Source: a virus
DNA length: 36,663 bases
Virus record (IMG/VR): IMGVR_UViG_3300034012_000630
Coordinates: 1 to 36,663 of that record
Direction: 5' to 3' (one strand)
Position numbers and translations under genes: made by a program
Shown: in pieces, positions 18,834 to 25,061 of the stretch
Position numbering within the stretch: the stretch's first letter is position 1
How the letters are laid out: each line of letters starts with the position of its first letter
The notes under the pieces: generated by a model
What the model was told of the DNA's origin: nothing
Database searches by the model: none
The model's input: the letters and a program-made list of their open reading frames with translations, nothing else

Positions 18834-18858
18834 GATATCGTTGGGTAATCCCTTGTGC

Positions 18859-19113
18859 CTATTGGGCTACAGTGAAAACCACTTGCTTCACTACCGTTGG
18901 GATACCGTTCACGCTTGTCGTGACCGTACGGGTCATTGGGCTACCGTCGGGATTAGTTGCCAATGCACCTAGTACCTTGAGTTGGCTTGCACCGTGACGG
19001 TTGAAGGCTTGTACTTGCTCGCCTACTTTCGCGCCTACTTGCTCGGCTACTGCCAGCCCAAATACTTTCTTATTGCCATTGTTGCCAATGACACACCACA
19101 CTGCGCTATTCAT
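18859..19113 (-). CDS. Hypothetical protein, 84 residues
   Basis: The function is not recognised. The protein is small and soluble with a beta-rich pattern: MNSAVWCVIGNNGNKKVFGL, then alternating polar/hydrophobic strands ending GIPTVVKQVVFTVAQ. The ATG at 19113 has GAAAGAGAG upstream. The gene stands alone, with the repeated leader element (copy a) before it and a good terminator after it. The Gly/Asn turns and the repeated 'VG..V.AF' pattern suggest a small beta barrel or sandwich. A single-gene unit with its own leader and terminator suggests independent, probably abundant expression, but this is inference. Confidence 0.65.
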   Translation of the reverse strand: MNSAVWCVIGNNGNKKVFGLAVAEQVGAKVGEQVQAFNRHGASQLKVLGALATNPDGSPMTRTVTTSVNGIPTVVKQVVFTVAQ

Positions 19114-19136
19114 GATTACTCTCTTTCGTTGTCTAG

Positions 19137-19190
19137 GTGAGGACTACCCTCACACTTCCATTATGCCCGCCCGCTGAAATTGGCTTGCAT
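19137..19190 (-). promoter_or_regulatory. Repeated leader element, copy a (most divergent)
   Basis: A six-base stem GTGAGG/CCTCAC (19137-19153) is followed by the linker ACTTC and a diverged form of the shared core (TGCCCGCCCGCTGAAATTGG). It begins 24 bases upstream of the 84-residue gene's start. It shares hairpin position, the CACACTTC linker and core spacing with copies b-d. Confidence 0.5.
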
Positions 19191-19230
19191 ACCTTATATA
19201 TATGCTATGGCGCATAGCCCTTGCCTATGG

Positions 19231-19259
19231 GCTATACACACACAGCATAGATTGTGCAA
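19231..19259 (-). promoter_or_regulatory. Candidate promoter of the 84-residue gene
   Basis: The minus strand has TTGCAC (19259-19254), a 17-bp spacer and TATAGC (19236-19231). The -35 matches four of six and the -10 four of six. Short inverted repeats overlap or follow it (GCTATG/CATAGC and ATAGCCC/GGGCTAT at 19203-19235) and could be operator sites or leader hairpins. Confidence 0.35.
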
Positions 19260-19267
19260 TTGGTAGC
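19258..19267 (-). repeat. Recurring intergenic decamer, copy 2
   Basis: An exact AATTGGTAGC between the 16-bp hairpin (19275-19311) and the 84-residue gene. It overlaps the -35 of the candidate promoter by two bases. Confidence 0.5.
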
Positions 19268-19274
19268 ACCAACA

Positions 19275-19311
19275 CACTGCCGATGCACATGGGGGATGCG
19301 CACCGACAGTG
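19275..19311 (-). terminator. Strong 16-bp hairpin after the 55-residue gene
   Basis: On the minus strand a 16-base arm beginning CACTGTCGG pairs with a 16-base arm ending CGGCAGTG around a five-base C loop, with only three G-T wobbles. It lies 18 bases after the stop at 19329. The bases after it (TGTTGGTG) are not a clear U tract, so termination, transcript-end protection or a protein-binding hairpin are all possible. Confidence 0.5.
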
Positions 19312-19328
19312 GTAGTGGTAGCCCATCG

Positions 19329-19496
19329 CTACACTCTGGCTTTAGCCCTGTCATTGGCTAGAGCACTCTTCAACTCATACACCAAGTCGCTAACCAAGCC
19401 CACATGGTTGTAGTCAGGGTCATAGAACTCCTTGATGCCACTGTCATGCACACTCTGCCAGTACTTGATGGCTTTGTGCACTGCTTGGCGGTTCAT
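19329..19496 (-). CDS. Hypothetical protein, 55 residues
   Basis: This small gene starts with ATG overlapping the previous stop as ATGA (19496-19493), so it is translationally coupled to the 154-residue gene. The protein is helical and charged: MNRQAVHKAIKYWQSVHDSG, then IKEFYDPDYNHVGLV and a second helix SDLVYELKSALANDRAKARV. No family is recognised. Coupling suggests it works with the 154-residue protein. The exact four-base overlap and a full open frame give reasonable confidence despite the length. Confidence 0.6.
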   Translation of the reverse strand: MNRQAVHKAIKYWQSVHDSGIKEFYDPDYNHVGLVSDLVYELKSALANDRAKARV

Positions 19497-19957
19497 GACT
19501 GCCCACCAAAGAACAGGCTGTCCATCGCTGTCTTTACGGCATTGACTTGGCGCTTCTCGCCTGTCATCTCGTAATGGGCAGCTGCATTGCTATCGGCAAT
19601 GTCATCGTAGCCGTACTCCCAACCACGACGGTATGCACACAAAGCACGCACTTCGTACTGACCCTTGCGCTTGTTGAACGACAAGTCCCAAAGCATTGGG
19701 AACTTATCAGCCTCATAAGCAAGCGTAGCAGCGCAATACTCCTCAAGCCTATCGCGATAGTACTTGGCTTGGTTGTAAGCAAAACGCTTGTTCCTGTTTT
19801 TTACGACTGGGTATGTGCCAACTAAGCACCACTCGTCAAGGTTGTCCAAGATGAACTGCAACGCTGCCCTACGGGTCTGGCGCATCAGTTCTTTCTTGCC
19901 AACAGTTGGCGTTGGCTTACGAGGTGGGTCACTAACACTAAACGAATGGGCTAACAT
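19493..19957 (-). CDS. Hypothetical protein, 154 residues
   Basis: The function is not recognised. The ATG at 19957 has AAGGAG at ideal distance. The first 25 residues are Pro/Thr-rich, followed by a helical and aromatic body rich in Tyr, Arg and Trp (KRFAYNQAKYYRDRLEEYC, later RALCAYRRGWEYGYDDIADS). Three Cys are present but not in a metal-binding pattern. It is preceded by leader element b and followed by the coupled 55-residue gene, so the two form their own unit. It shares no visible similarity with the other genes behind the same repeated element. Confidence 0.65.
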   Translation of the reverse strand: MLAHSFSVSDPPRKPTPTVGKKELMRQTRRAALQFILDNLDEWCLVGTYPVVKNRNKRFAYNQAKYYRDRLEEYCAATLAYEADKFPMLWDLSFNKRKGQYEVRALCAYRRGWEYGYDDIADSNAAAHYEMTGEKRQVNAVKTAMDSLFFGGQS

Positions 19958-19992
19958 AATTATTCTCCTTGTTTATCGGCATCTATGCCGTG

Positions 19993-20053
19993 GTGAGCGG
20001 AATTGCTCACACTTCAGTTTGCCTGACCGCCGAGTTTGGGTCGGTATGGGCAT
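19993..20053 (-). promoter_or_regulatory. Repeated leader element, copy b
   Basis: Stem GTGAGC/GCTCAC with loop GGAATT (19993-20010), linker ACTT, then the core CAGTTTGCCTGACCGCCGAG continuing GTTTGGGTCGG. Compared with copies c and d, the paired bases CCCGA/TCGGG become CCTGA/TTGGG, which still pair using wobbles. It lies 36 bases before the 154-residue gene. Confidence 0.65.
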
Positions 20054-20060
20054 TGCATAA

Positions 20061-20114
20061 GCACTAGCCGCCGGTGCATGGGTGTATGGCATCCACACAC
20101 GCGACGACTAGTGC
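20061..20114 (-). terminator. Terminator-like hairpin after the MoxR-VWA unit
   Basis: GCACTAG (20061-20067) and CTAGTGC (20108-20114) form a seven-base outer stem. Inside is a small GTGT/ACAC hairpin. On the minus strand it is followed by TTATGC, a weak T tract. It lies about 90 bases after the stop at 20202 and immediately before leader element b. Confidence 0.45.
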
Positions 20115-20201
20115 AGTTGGTAGTGGCTACGCGCTATCGGCCACTATCGATGTAGATAATCCATGCGCCGACAACTAGCACAAGAGTTACCCACCAAACC
20201 A
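20115..20201. other. Short gap after the 237-residue gene
   Basis: No gene is seen. It holds a near copy of the recurring decamer (AGTTGGTAGT at 20115-20124) and a small AGTGGC/GCCACT hairpin at about 20123-20146. Confidence 0.4.
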
Positions 20202-20915
20202 TTACTCATCTCCTTCCGTTGGGTTGAGGAATCCATTGGGCTGATATTCCTTGATTGCCTCAATCATCATTGCCCAAATCTTTGGCTGTGATGCCTTGAA
20301 CTTAGGTGCAACAATCTGTGCCTCGCACAAGTGCATAAGCAAGTCTCTCTGCTTCTCGCTCAGTACGCCTATGGTCTGCTTAATTGTTTGCTTTGTCTCA
20401 TCGTCAAACATGAGGTAGAAACTGTGGTCAGGCTTGTCGGTGCGCTCAAGGGTTACTGCAATGCCATTGGGGCTAGACATAGCAATAAGCGATGAGTTCT
20501 TGTACTTGGCATGCATAAACAAGGACACATAATCAGTGGCTTCGTATAGCGAACACACAAGAGCCTTATCGCTAAGGAACTTGAACATGTCTGTGGCTGA
20601 GTGCACACCAACAGCAGGTTGCATGCGAGCATGGACAGGTTCACCACTGCCTACGCCTATGTACTCTGCCATTGCAGGGCCTACAACCTCTATGCCATCG
20701 TCAGGGTCACTGAACTGCGCTTCGCTAATGATTGTGCCAACGCAAAGCATTGCCTTGACCTCTGTGTTCTCTGCAAGGAAATCGTCAGTCATTTGCCGTG
20801 ACTCACGCATCAAGCGCATTTGCAACTCTTGCCACTCGCTCTTGATGCCTGAAAAAGCGTCTTTGACAACGTTCTCCAGTTCTCCAAGCACATCGTGCTC
20901 GTCTTGCTTGCTCAT
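20202..20915 (-). CDS. Hypothetical 237-residue protein ending the MoxR-VWA operon
   Basis: The protein is soluble and acidic. It starts with a predicted helical, coiled-coil-like region (about residues 8-60, GELENVVKDAFSGIKSEWQE), then a mixed beta region with 'YKNSSLIAMSSPNGIAVTLE' and 'HSFYLMFDDETKQTIKQTIG', and a helical end. No enzyme motif is visible. The ATG at 20915 overlaps the VWA gene's stop as ATGA, so it is coupled to it. Since MoxR-VWA pairs usually act on a third protein, this gene or the 162-residue gene at the front of the operon could be the client or adaptor. That role is inference. Confidence 0.68.
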   Translation of the reverse strand: MSKQDEHDVLGELENVVKDAFSGIKSEWQELQMRLMRESRQMTDDFLAENTEVKAMLCVGTIISEAQFSDPDDGIEVVGPAMAEYIGVGSGEPVHARMQPAVGVHSATDMFKFLSDKALVCSLYEATDYVSLFMHAKYKNSSLIAMSSPNGIAVTLERTDKPDHSFYLMFDDETKQTIKQTIGVLSEKQRDLLMHLCEAQIVAPKFKASQPKIWAMMIEAIKEYQPNGFLNPTEGDE

Positions 20916-22246
20916 CTGCTACCTCCTTGTAGGCGCTTCATTAGTTTCTCTGCATCCTCAACATTATCTACGCGTACAACTCTGTGCTTGCGAGTAATGT
21001 TCTCGATGTCTTTTAGCAAATTGCGGTTAGTATGACCTGCGTTTACGCCTGTGACATAGCCATCGCTAACCCAAATAAGTGGCTGTGAACCACGCTCTCT
21101 GAGTGATGCGGCATACACAAGTGCAGGGCCATCTACAGCGTTATCGCCAGGTACTTCGGGCAGCCGTCTAACCATGCGACCCTTCCTAGCAATAACCCAT
21201 ACATTCGGCTTGTCGGGCTTGTTTAGTCCGCCTGAATACATGAGTACAGTTGCACCTGCTGATGCCTTAAGCAAACGGTCTAGGTCACTTTCTGACAAGT
21301 GCATAGAACCCGATGCGTCAATAACAACAACACCGCCAAGCGCTTTGGTCTTGCGACTAAACACACGCTTGTCAGGGTCACTAACCATGCGATTGAGGTA
21401 GCGTATTTCTCTGCCACTGTCACTCGCGATAGTCCTGCGACCCAACTTGCCTGTGTGGTTGATGCTTAGTTCTGGCTTAGAAACAACAAGTTGCTCCCAG
21501 TCGCCAATAAGGTCACTGTCTTTGGGGTATGCCCTGTGTGGTGACTGTGCCTCTGTCTTGGCTTTCCTTCTGCCTTGTTGCTCATTGACTTGCTCGTTGG
21601 ACATTCTGTCAATGGCTTGTACAAACCAAGACCAATCCTTGATAGCACGCTTCTGCTGTATCTTGCTCTTGCTGTTTATCATGGTAAGCCTGAATACAAG
21701 GTCATAGTCATACATATAACTAAGCACTTGGTTCTCAAACTCCATGAGTTCTGCAGCCAATCGCTTGTCTGCAACATTGCGTATCAAGTCAATAAAGGCT
21801 TGAGTACCAGCATGGCTAATCGCAGACAGAATGGCAGGCTTGGGCGGGTTGCCTTCGCTAAGCACACGTGCGAGGATTGTGGTTTCGGTAGTGCCAATGC
21901 TTGGGTCTTGCCTAAACGTATGGAAATGACGCGCATTAGCAAGAACACGGCAAGCAGCCTCTATGGACACTTCCGATACTCCCCAACGCTTTGCGTATTT
22001 CTTGGTTTCTGGCAAGTCATAGCGACTGCGTATGAGCACATACCTGCGTAGTGTCTCTGCAACATCGCTATCACCAGTTGGCGCCTTGACTTGGTGCTTC
22101 TTCTTGGCACTTGTGCTAAAGGTAACACCTACAGAGTCGATGGAGTATGCCTCTCCATCGCTCTGATAGGTATTCTCCTTGAGCATTGGCCTGTCAGGAA
22201 GCACTTCTGGCGCAACAATATTGCGCTTGGTGCTGGTTTGGCTCAT
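20912..22246 (-). CDS. VWA-domain protein with complete MIDAS motif, partner of the AAA+ ATPase
   Basis: The 444 residues divide into a helical N-terminal region (about 60-220), a basic linker (about 220-300) and a C-terminal VWA domain (about 303-444). The metal-dependent adhesion site is visible as DASGSM (Asp310, Ser312, Ser314) with WVSDG (Asp395). Strands such as GGVVVID and VWVIARKG fit the fold. The helical half resembles what is seen in CobT/ViaA-like partners of MoxR ATPases, though I cannot name the family. The ATG overlaps the ATPase stop by one base. Known pairs (NorQ-NorD, CbbQ-CbbO, RavA-ViaA, CobS-CobT) remodel or insert metals into client proteins; the phage client is unknown. 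Confidence 0.82.
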   Translation of the reverse strand: MSQTSTKRNIVAPEVLPDRPMLKENTYQSDGEAYSIDSVGVTFSTSAKKKHQVKAPTGDSDVAETLRRYVLIRSRYDLPETKKYAKRWGVSEVSIEAACRVLANARHFHTFRQDPSIGTTETTILARVLSEGNPPKPAILSAISHAGTQAFIDLIRNVADKRLAAELMEFENQVLSYMYDYDLVFRLTMINSKSKIQQKRAIKDWSWFVQAIDRMSNEQVNEQQGRRKAKTEAQSPHRAYPKDSDLIGDWEQLVVSKPELSINHTGKLGRRTIASDSGREIRYLNRMVSDPDKRVFSRKTKALGGVVVIDASGSMHLSESDLDRLLKASAGATVLMYSGGLNKPDKPNVWVIARKGRMVRRLPEVPGDNAVDGPALVYAASLRERGSQPLIWVSDGYVTGVNAGHTNRNLLKDIENITRKHRVVRVDNVEDAEKLMKRLQGGSR

Positions 22247-23004
22247 TAGAATGTGCTCACATTCTGAGCAGACTCAGGTCGAGCGATATTCTGCACTGAT
22301 TCTGACTGCGTGATAGCCAATGCACCAACGATGCTGTTAGCAATGCGTGGCAAGCAAACACGGGCAGATGCCTCTAGGTTGCCGCTTGACTTGAGCAAGC
22401 CTGCAAATGCAAAGAATGAACGCAATGAGTAGCGGTCTGCGTCATCACGCATGGAGTACTCAAGTGCAATGTCTCGCAATTCGGCTGGCAATGCTGCAAT
22501 AGCATCAGGATGTGGTTGCTCAATCTCTACGCGAACAACAAGACGGTCAAGAACTGCAGGAGACAGGTCATCTGGCTCGCCGTTCATGGTTGCAACAACG
22601 CTAAAGCCCTGTGCTGGGCGAATGATTTCGCCAGTCTCTGGGTGCTCAAACGATGAAGATGCAACTGTGTCAATGATTGCCATAAGGCGTGCCTCAATGT
22701 CACCGTTCACACGATTGATTTCGTCTACAACAAGACGACCACCTGTACGCCATGCCTTGATGGCTACGCCTTCCTCAAAGCGCCAGATGCCGTTGTCGTT
22801 CTGCTTGTACTTGCCAATCATGTCGCCGTCTGTCATTTCGTCTGTGCAGATGAGGCGGTACGACTTGCTTGTACCGAGGTGGTAGTTGAGACCAAAGTAG
22901 GTCTTGCCTGTGCCTGGCTTGCCGTAAAGCAATACACGGTCTAAGCCGTTAGCCATTGCAAAATTGGCTGTATCCCAGCCAGTAGTAAGGGTTGATGTTG
23001 TCAT
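22246..23004 (-). CDS. MoxR/CbbQ-type AAA+ ATPase
   Basis: A 252-residue AAA+ ATPase of the MoxR/CbbQ group. It shows Walker A GKPGTGKT (residues 28-35), a substrate-loop region (TDEMTDGDMIGKYKQND), Walker B LVVDE (Asp94, Glu95), sensor-1 Asn141 in VVATMNG and an arginine finger in LDRLVVRV (Arg154). A short helical lid follows. It should form a ring that uses ATP to remodel a protein through its VWA partner, encoded directly downstream. The ATG overlaps the previous stop as ATGA. Length and single-domain layout match stand-alone MoxR proteins; MCM-like or sigma54-activator ATPases are excluded by the missing GAFTGA loop and extra domains. Confidence 0.9.
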   Translation of the reverse strand: MTTSTLTTGWDTANFAMANGLDRVLLYGKPGTGKTYFGLNYHLGTSKSYRLICTDEMTDGDMIGKYKQNDNGIWRFEEGVAIKAWRTGGRLVVDEINRVNGDIEARLMAIIDTVASSSFEHPETGEIIRPAQGFSVVATMNGEPDDLSPAVLDRLVVRVEIEQPHPDAIAALPAELRDIALEYSMRDDADRYSLRSFFAFAGLLKSSGNLEASARVCLPRIANSIVGALAITQSESVQNIARPESAQNVSTF

Positions 23005-23489
23005 TTGTTGCCTGCTTTCTTGGTTAGTGATTTTGTGATAAGCGCTGATATTGCATCAGCCATTGAGCCAGTTCCTTCGCCCTGTGATTCCACAGTGTCT
23101 GGGTCTTGCTCAAACCTTAAGAATGTTTGTCGTGAGCCATGCTCACAAGCAGTTGCAAATACGCGAACGCGCTTTCTGTCTTTGTGCTGACTAGGAGGCA
23201 CATCGCTTTCGTCACTGTCATCGTCAGTGATAGGCGCTGCCCAGCCGTAAGTAACAACAGCAATAGCAATGTTGTCATACTTAGACAAGTCAGTAGAAGC
23301 ATCCTCGTTGTCAAGTAACTCATACACATCGCTGTTGAAGTCAATGAGTGAGTAAACACCCTCTTCATCGATGTGATAAAGCCTTGCATTTGAGTAATTG
23401 GCTTCGTGGTCAAAGGCTGTGCCTTTGCGTTTGTCCTGCTCGAACAAAGCACTTTCGGCTTTGCTAAGCACTGTGTTGGATAATGACAT
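23001..23489 (-). CDS. Acidic 162-residue protein heading the MoxR-VWA operon
   Basis: No named family. The start is the ATG at 23489, which has GGGAGA upstream; the open frame extends to 23534 without a better start. The middle holds a beta-rich block (YDNIAIAVVTYGWAAPI), an acidic loop (DDDSDESDVPPSQH), then KDRKRVRVFATAC and FLRFEQDPD. A similar block (GAWMGP...PSEHPEKR...FVIRFEDG) occurs in the 208-residue protein at 23660-24286, so the two look like distant paralogues. Leader element c lies just upstream, and the gene is coupled to the ATPase by ATGA. It may be a regulator or client of the ATPase-VWA pair. Confidence 0.7.
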   Translation of the reverse strand: MSLSNTVLSKAESALFEQDKRKGTAFDHEANYSNARLYHIDEEGVYSLIDFNSDVYELLDNEDASTDLSKYDNIAIAVVTYGWAAPITDDDSDESDVPPSQHKDRKRVRVFATACEHGSRQTFLRFEQDPDTVESQGEGTGSMADAISALITKSLTKKAGNK

Positions 23490-23514
23490 GGTGTTGTCTC
23501 CCTGTTGGTCATGG

Positions 23515-23573
23515 CGGGCTGAACTGCCCGACACACCCAGTCTGCCCGACCGCCGAAATCGGGGCTCCCATGG
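23515..23573 (-). promoter_or_regulatory. Repeated leader element, copy c
   Basis: Stem CGGGC/GCCCG with loop TGAACT (23515-23530), linker ACACAC, then CAGTCTGCCCGACCGCCGAA continuing ATCGGGGCTCCCATGG. The core can fold as CCCGA/TCGGG. It is nearly identical to copy d over 24 bases. It lies 26 bases before the operon's first ATG and starts about 17 bases after the upstream terminator's T tract, leaving little room for a separate promoter. Confidence 0.7.
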
Positions 23574-23589
23574 ACAATGAACATGTCTT

Positions 23590-23632
23590 AGAAATAGAAA
23601 TACCCCACGGCATGCGGATACGCCGTGGGGTA
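23590..23632 (-). terminator. Strong intrinsic terminator after the 208-residue gene
   Basis: On the minus strand TACCCCACGGC pairs perfectly with GCCGTGGGGTA (11 bp, 23632-23601), loop ten bases, followed by TTTCTATTTCT (23600-23590). It lies 28 bases after the stop at 23660 and separates that gene from the MoxR-VWA operon. Confidence 0.8.
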
Positions 23633-23640
23633 CTTGGGGT

Positions 23641-23650
23641 AATTGGTAGC
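23641..23650 (-). repeat. Recurring intergenic decamer, copy 3
   Basis: An exact AATTGGTAGC between the stop of the 208-residue gene and its terminator hairpin. It would be part of the transcript's 3' end. Confidence 0.5.
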
Positions 23651-23659
23651 TGGTAGGTG

Positions 23660-24286
23660 TTACTCGGTGTCCTCCTCTATTACTTTCTGAATTGATTCCA
23701 TAATCTCTAGGTATTCGTCTGGCTCGTGTTCTCGCAGAGCAGTTGGTAGGTAGTCGAAGTCGAGTAGTGCATCGACCAGTCGTTGCTGCCCACCGGCTTG
23801 TCCTTCGTTGTACTCATCCTCTGTTAGATAGTTAACATCGGTGGTGCCATCTTCGAATCGAATTACAAAGAACACATGGTTGTATGTGAATGTTGCAGTG
23901 ATTACACAGCTTCTTTTCTCCGGGTGTTCTGATGGGCGAACCTCACCTGTTGGACCCATCCATGCGCCAGCTCGCACCATAGTGCCAATCTTGCCATTGA
24001 CCAAAGCATTAGCAACAGCTAGCTGCTTGTTCTGCAACCCGTCGTAAAGGTCTTCGCCTTCACCTACGAGCACAGCTGAGATTGCGTCTTCCTCAAACGA
24101 ATCGGTGCCGTCACGATCTGCAGTTGATACGACTGCCCATATCTGACCACGTGTGCCCGGATCACCATACTTATCGTTGATTTGTTCTTCTACTTGCTTT
24201 AACGATTCGATAACAACATCAATTGCATCGCTGATTATCTCTTGAGTTACATCCTCAAGGATTTCTTTTGCTTGCTCGTCACTCAT
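23660..24286 (-). CDS. Hypothetical acidic protein, 208 residues, paralogue of the operon-leading protein
   Basis: The start is the ATG at 24286, with GGAGAG at correct spacing. Upstream the frame is open but crosses leader element d, so an earlier start is unlikely. The N-terminal 50 residues are acidic helix (SDEQAKEILEDVTQEIISDA). A beta-rich domain follows (IWAVVSTADRD, then GAWMGPTGEVRPSEHPEKR and FFVIRFEDGTTDV), and the C-terminus is helical and acidic. The GP...PSEHPEKR...F.IRFED pattern is shared with the 162-residue protein at 23001-23489. It is a single-gene unit closed by a strong terminator. Function unknown. Confidence 0.7.
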   Translation of the reverse strand: MSDEQAKEILEDVTQEIISDAIDVVIESLKQVEEQINDKYGDPGTRGQIWAVVSTADRDGTDSFEEDAISAVLVGEGEDLYDGLQNKQLAVANALVNGKIGTMVRAGAWMGPTGEVRPSEHPEKRSCVITATFTYNHVFFVIRFEDGTTDVNYLTEDEYNEGQAGGQQRLVDALLDFDYLPTALREHEPDEYLEIMESIQKVIEEDTE

Positions 24287-24321
24287 TGCTCTCTCCAATC
24301 TAAAGGCGGGTTTGCCAATTC

Positions 24322-24360
24322 CAGTTTGCCCGACCGCCGAAATCGGGCCGACATGGGTAT
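24322..24360 (-). promoter_or_regulatory. Repeated leader element, copy d
   Basis: CAGTTTGCCCGACCGCCGAA continues as ATCGGGCCGACATGGGTAT. The core can fold as CCCGA/TCGGG. It lies 35 bases before the 208-residue gene and touches the stop codon of the gene before it. A weak GGCG/TGCC hairpin lies on its gene-proximal side (about 24305-24315), where copies a-c have stronger stems. Confidence 0.7.
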
Positions 24361-24533
24361 TACTTCTCGATGTGCTCTCGCGAAAACTCACCAAGCAGCT
24401 CGATCAACCTTTCCTCTGTAAAATTAGAGGCAACTTTGATTGCTGTTTCTTGTGCCAGCTCGCGTGCAGCTTCATTCTCGTTGGTCAGCGACTGGACTAG
24501 CAGTTCCTTGAATTGTTTTTCTAACAGTTGCAT
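24360..24533 (-). CDS. Small helical protein, 57 residues
   Basis: This gene has a good ribosome binding site (GGAGGAAAG) before ATG 24533. The product is a single long charged helix pair: QLLEKQFKELLVQSLTNENE followed by AARELAQETAIKVASNFTEE and a short end ELLGEFSREHIEK. No family is recognised. It overlaps the end of the zinc-ribbon frame by 62 bases in another frame. Its stop codon abuts leader element d. Confidence 0.6.
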   Translation of the reverse strand: MQLLEKQFKELLVQSLTNENEAARELAQETAIKVASNFTEERLIELLGEFSREHIEK

Positions 24534-24657
24534 TGCTTTCCTCCATTTCTGCGCCCACAGAACAGTGAGCTTTTGCGTTGTAGCATATCGGCGGATACGT
24601 CTTGATGTGCGTGGTAATCATCTTCTTGCACTTAGGACACACCCAATTTGTTTTCAT
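24472..24657 (-). CDS. Small zinc-ribbon protein, 61 residues
   Basis: The ATG at 24657 overlaps the previous stop as ATGA. The protein has VCPKCKK (Cys7, Cys10) and PPICYNAKAHC (Cys25, Cys32, with His31), a Cys arrangement seen in many small actinophage zinc-ribbon proteins, often with the same Pro-Pro-x-Cys and a following Met. The last 20 residues overlap the next gene's start and may be a read-through tail with little function. It probably binds zinc and nucleic acid or protein. Its place in the WhiB operon gives no specific role. Confidence 0.6.
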   Translation of the reverse strand: MKTNWVCPKCKKMITTHIKTYPPICYNAKAHCSVGAEMEESNATVRKTIQGTASPVADQRE

Positions 24658-25061
24658 GAGACCAGCTGACACTCACACTTCTTAACGTAATTACGAGGTA
24701 GGCCAGTCAGAATATCAGTACTCGTATAGTAGTCCTGTGTCATTACCCATACGTCGTTGCCCTTGTAAGCCCATCGTGAGCCGTCGTCCCAACCAGTGCC
24801 CTTGCATGTACTGCAGCTAGGTGCACCCTCTACTGCCTTGTTCTTGATCTTTCGAATCACATCTTTGAGCCGCGCAAGACTTGGGAATGACGAATCATTC
24901 TCCAGCTTGAGCAAGACCTCTTTAATGTCGTCCACTTCCACCTGAAGCAGCAAGAACTCATCTTTAGTCCAAGCATTCTTGACCGTGTTCCTAGCAATGT
25001 TTGAACTTGGGAACAAGCCGCAGATACGGTCGATCAACAGCTCGATATGTGCTGGTGTCAT
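24654..25061 (-). CDS. Putative helicase-loader-like or replication-associated protein, 135 residues
   Basis: The N-terminal 75 residues are all helical (HIELLIDRICGLFPSSNIAR, then WTKDEFLLLQ and LARLKDVIRKIKN). This recalls the small helical domain of phage replicative helicase loaders such as SPP1 G39P, but the match is weak and by eye. The C-terminal part has two Cys pairs, CSTC-KGTGW and CEC near the end, which may bind zinc. The ATG overlaps the 45-residue gene's stop as ATGA. Without a helicase or primase in the window, a replication role is only a suggestion. Confidence 0.5.
   Translation of the reverse strand: MTPAHIELLIDRICGLFPSSNIARNTVKNAWTKDEFLLLQVEVDDIKEVLLKLENDSSFPSLARLKDVIRKIKNKAVEGAPSCSTCKGTGWDDGSRWAYKGNDVWVMTQDYYTSTDILTGLPRNYVKKCECQLVS

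Noticed and set aside
18580-18972. 130-residue plus-strand frame before the terminase
   Set aside because: It contains a Phe run from the poly-T tract, crosses two hairpins and has no recognisable domain; treated as non-coding.
23117-23584. 155-residue frame over the acidic protein
   Set aside because: Leu/Thr/Met-rich shadow of the 162-residue gene, starting inside leader element c.
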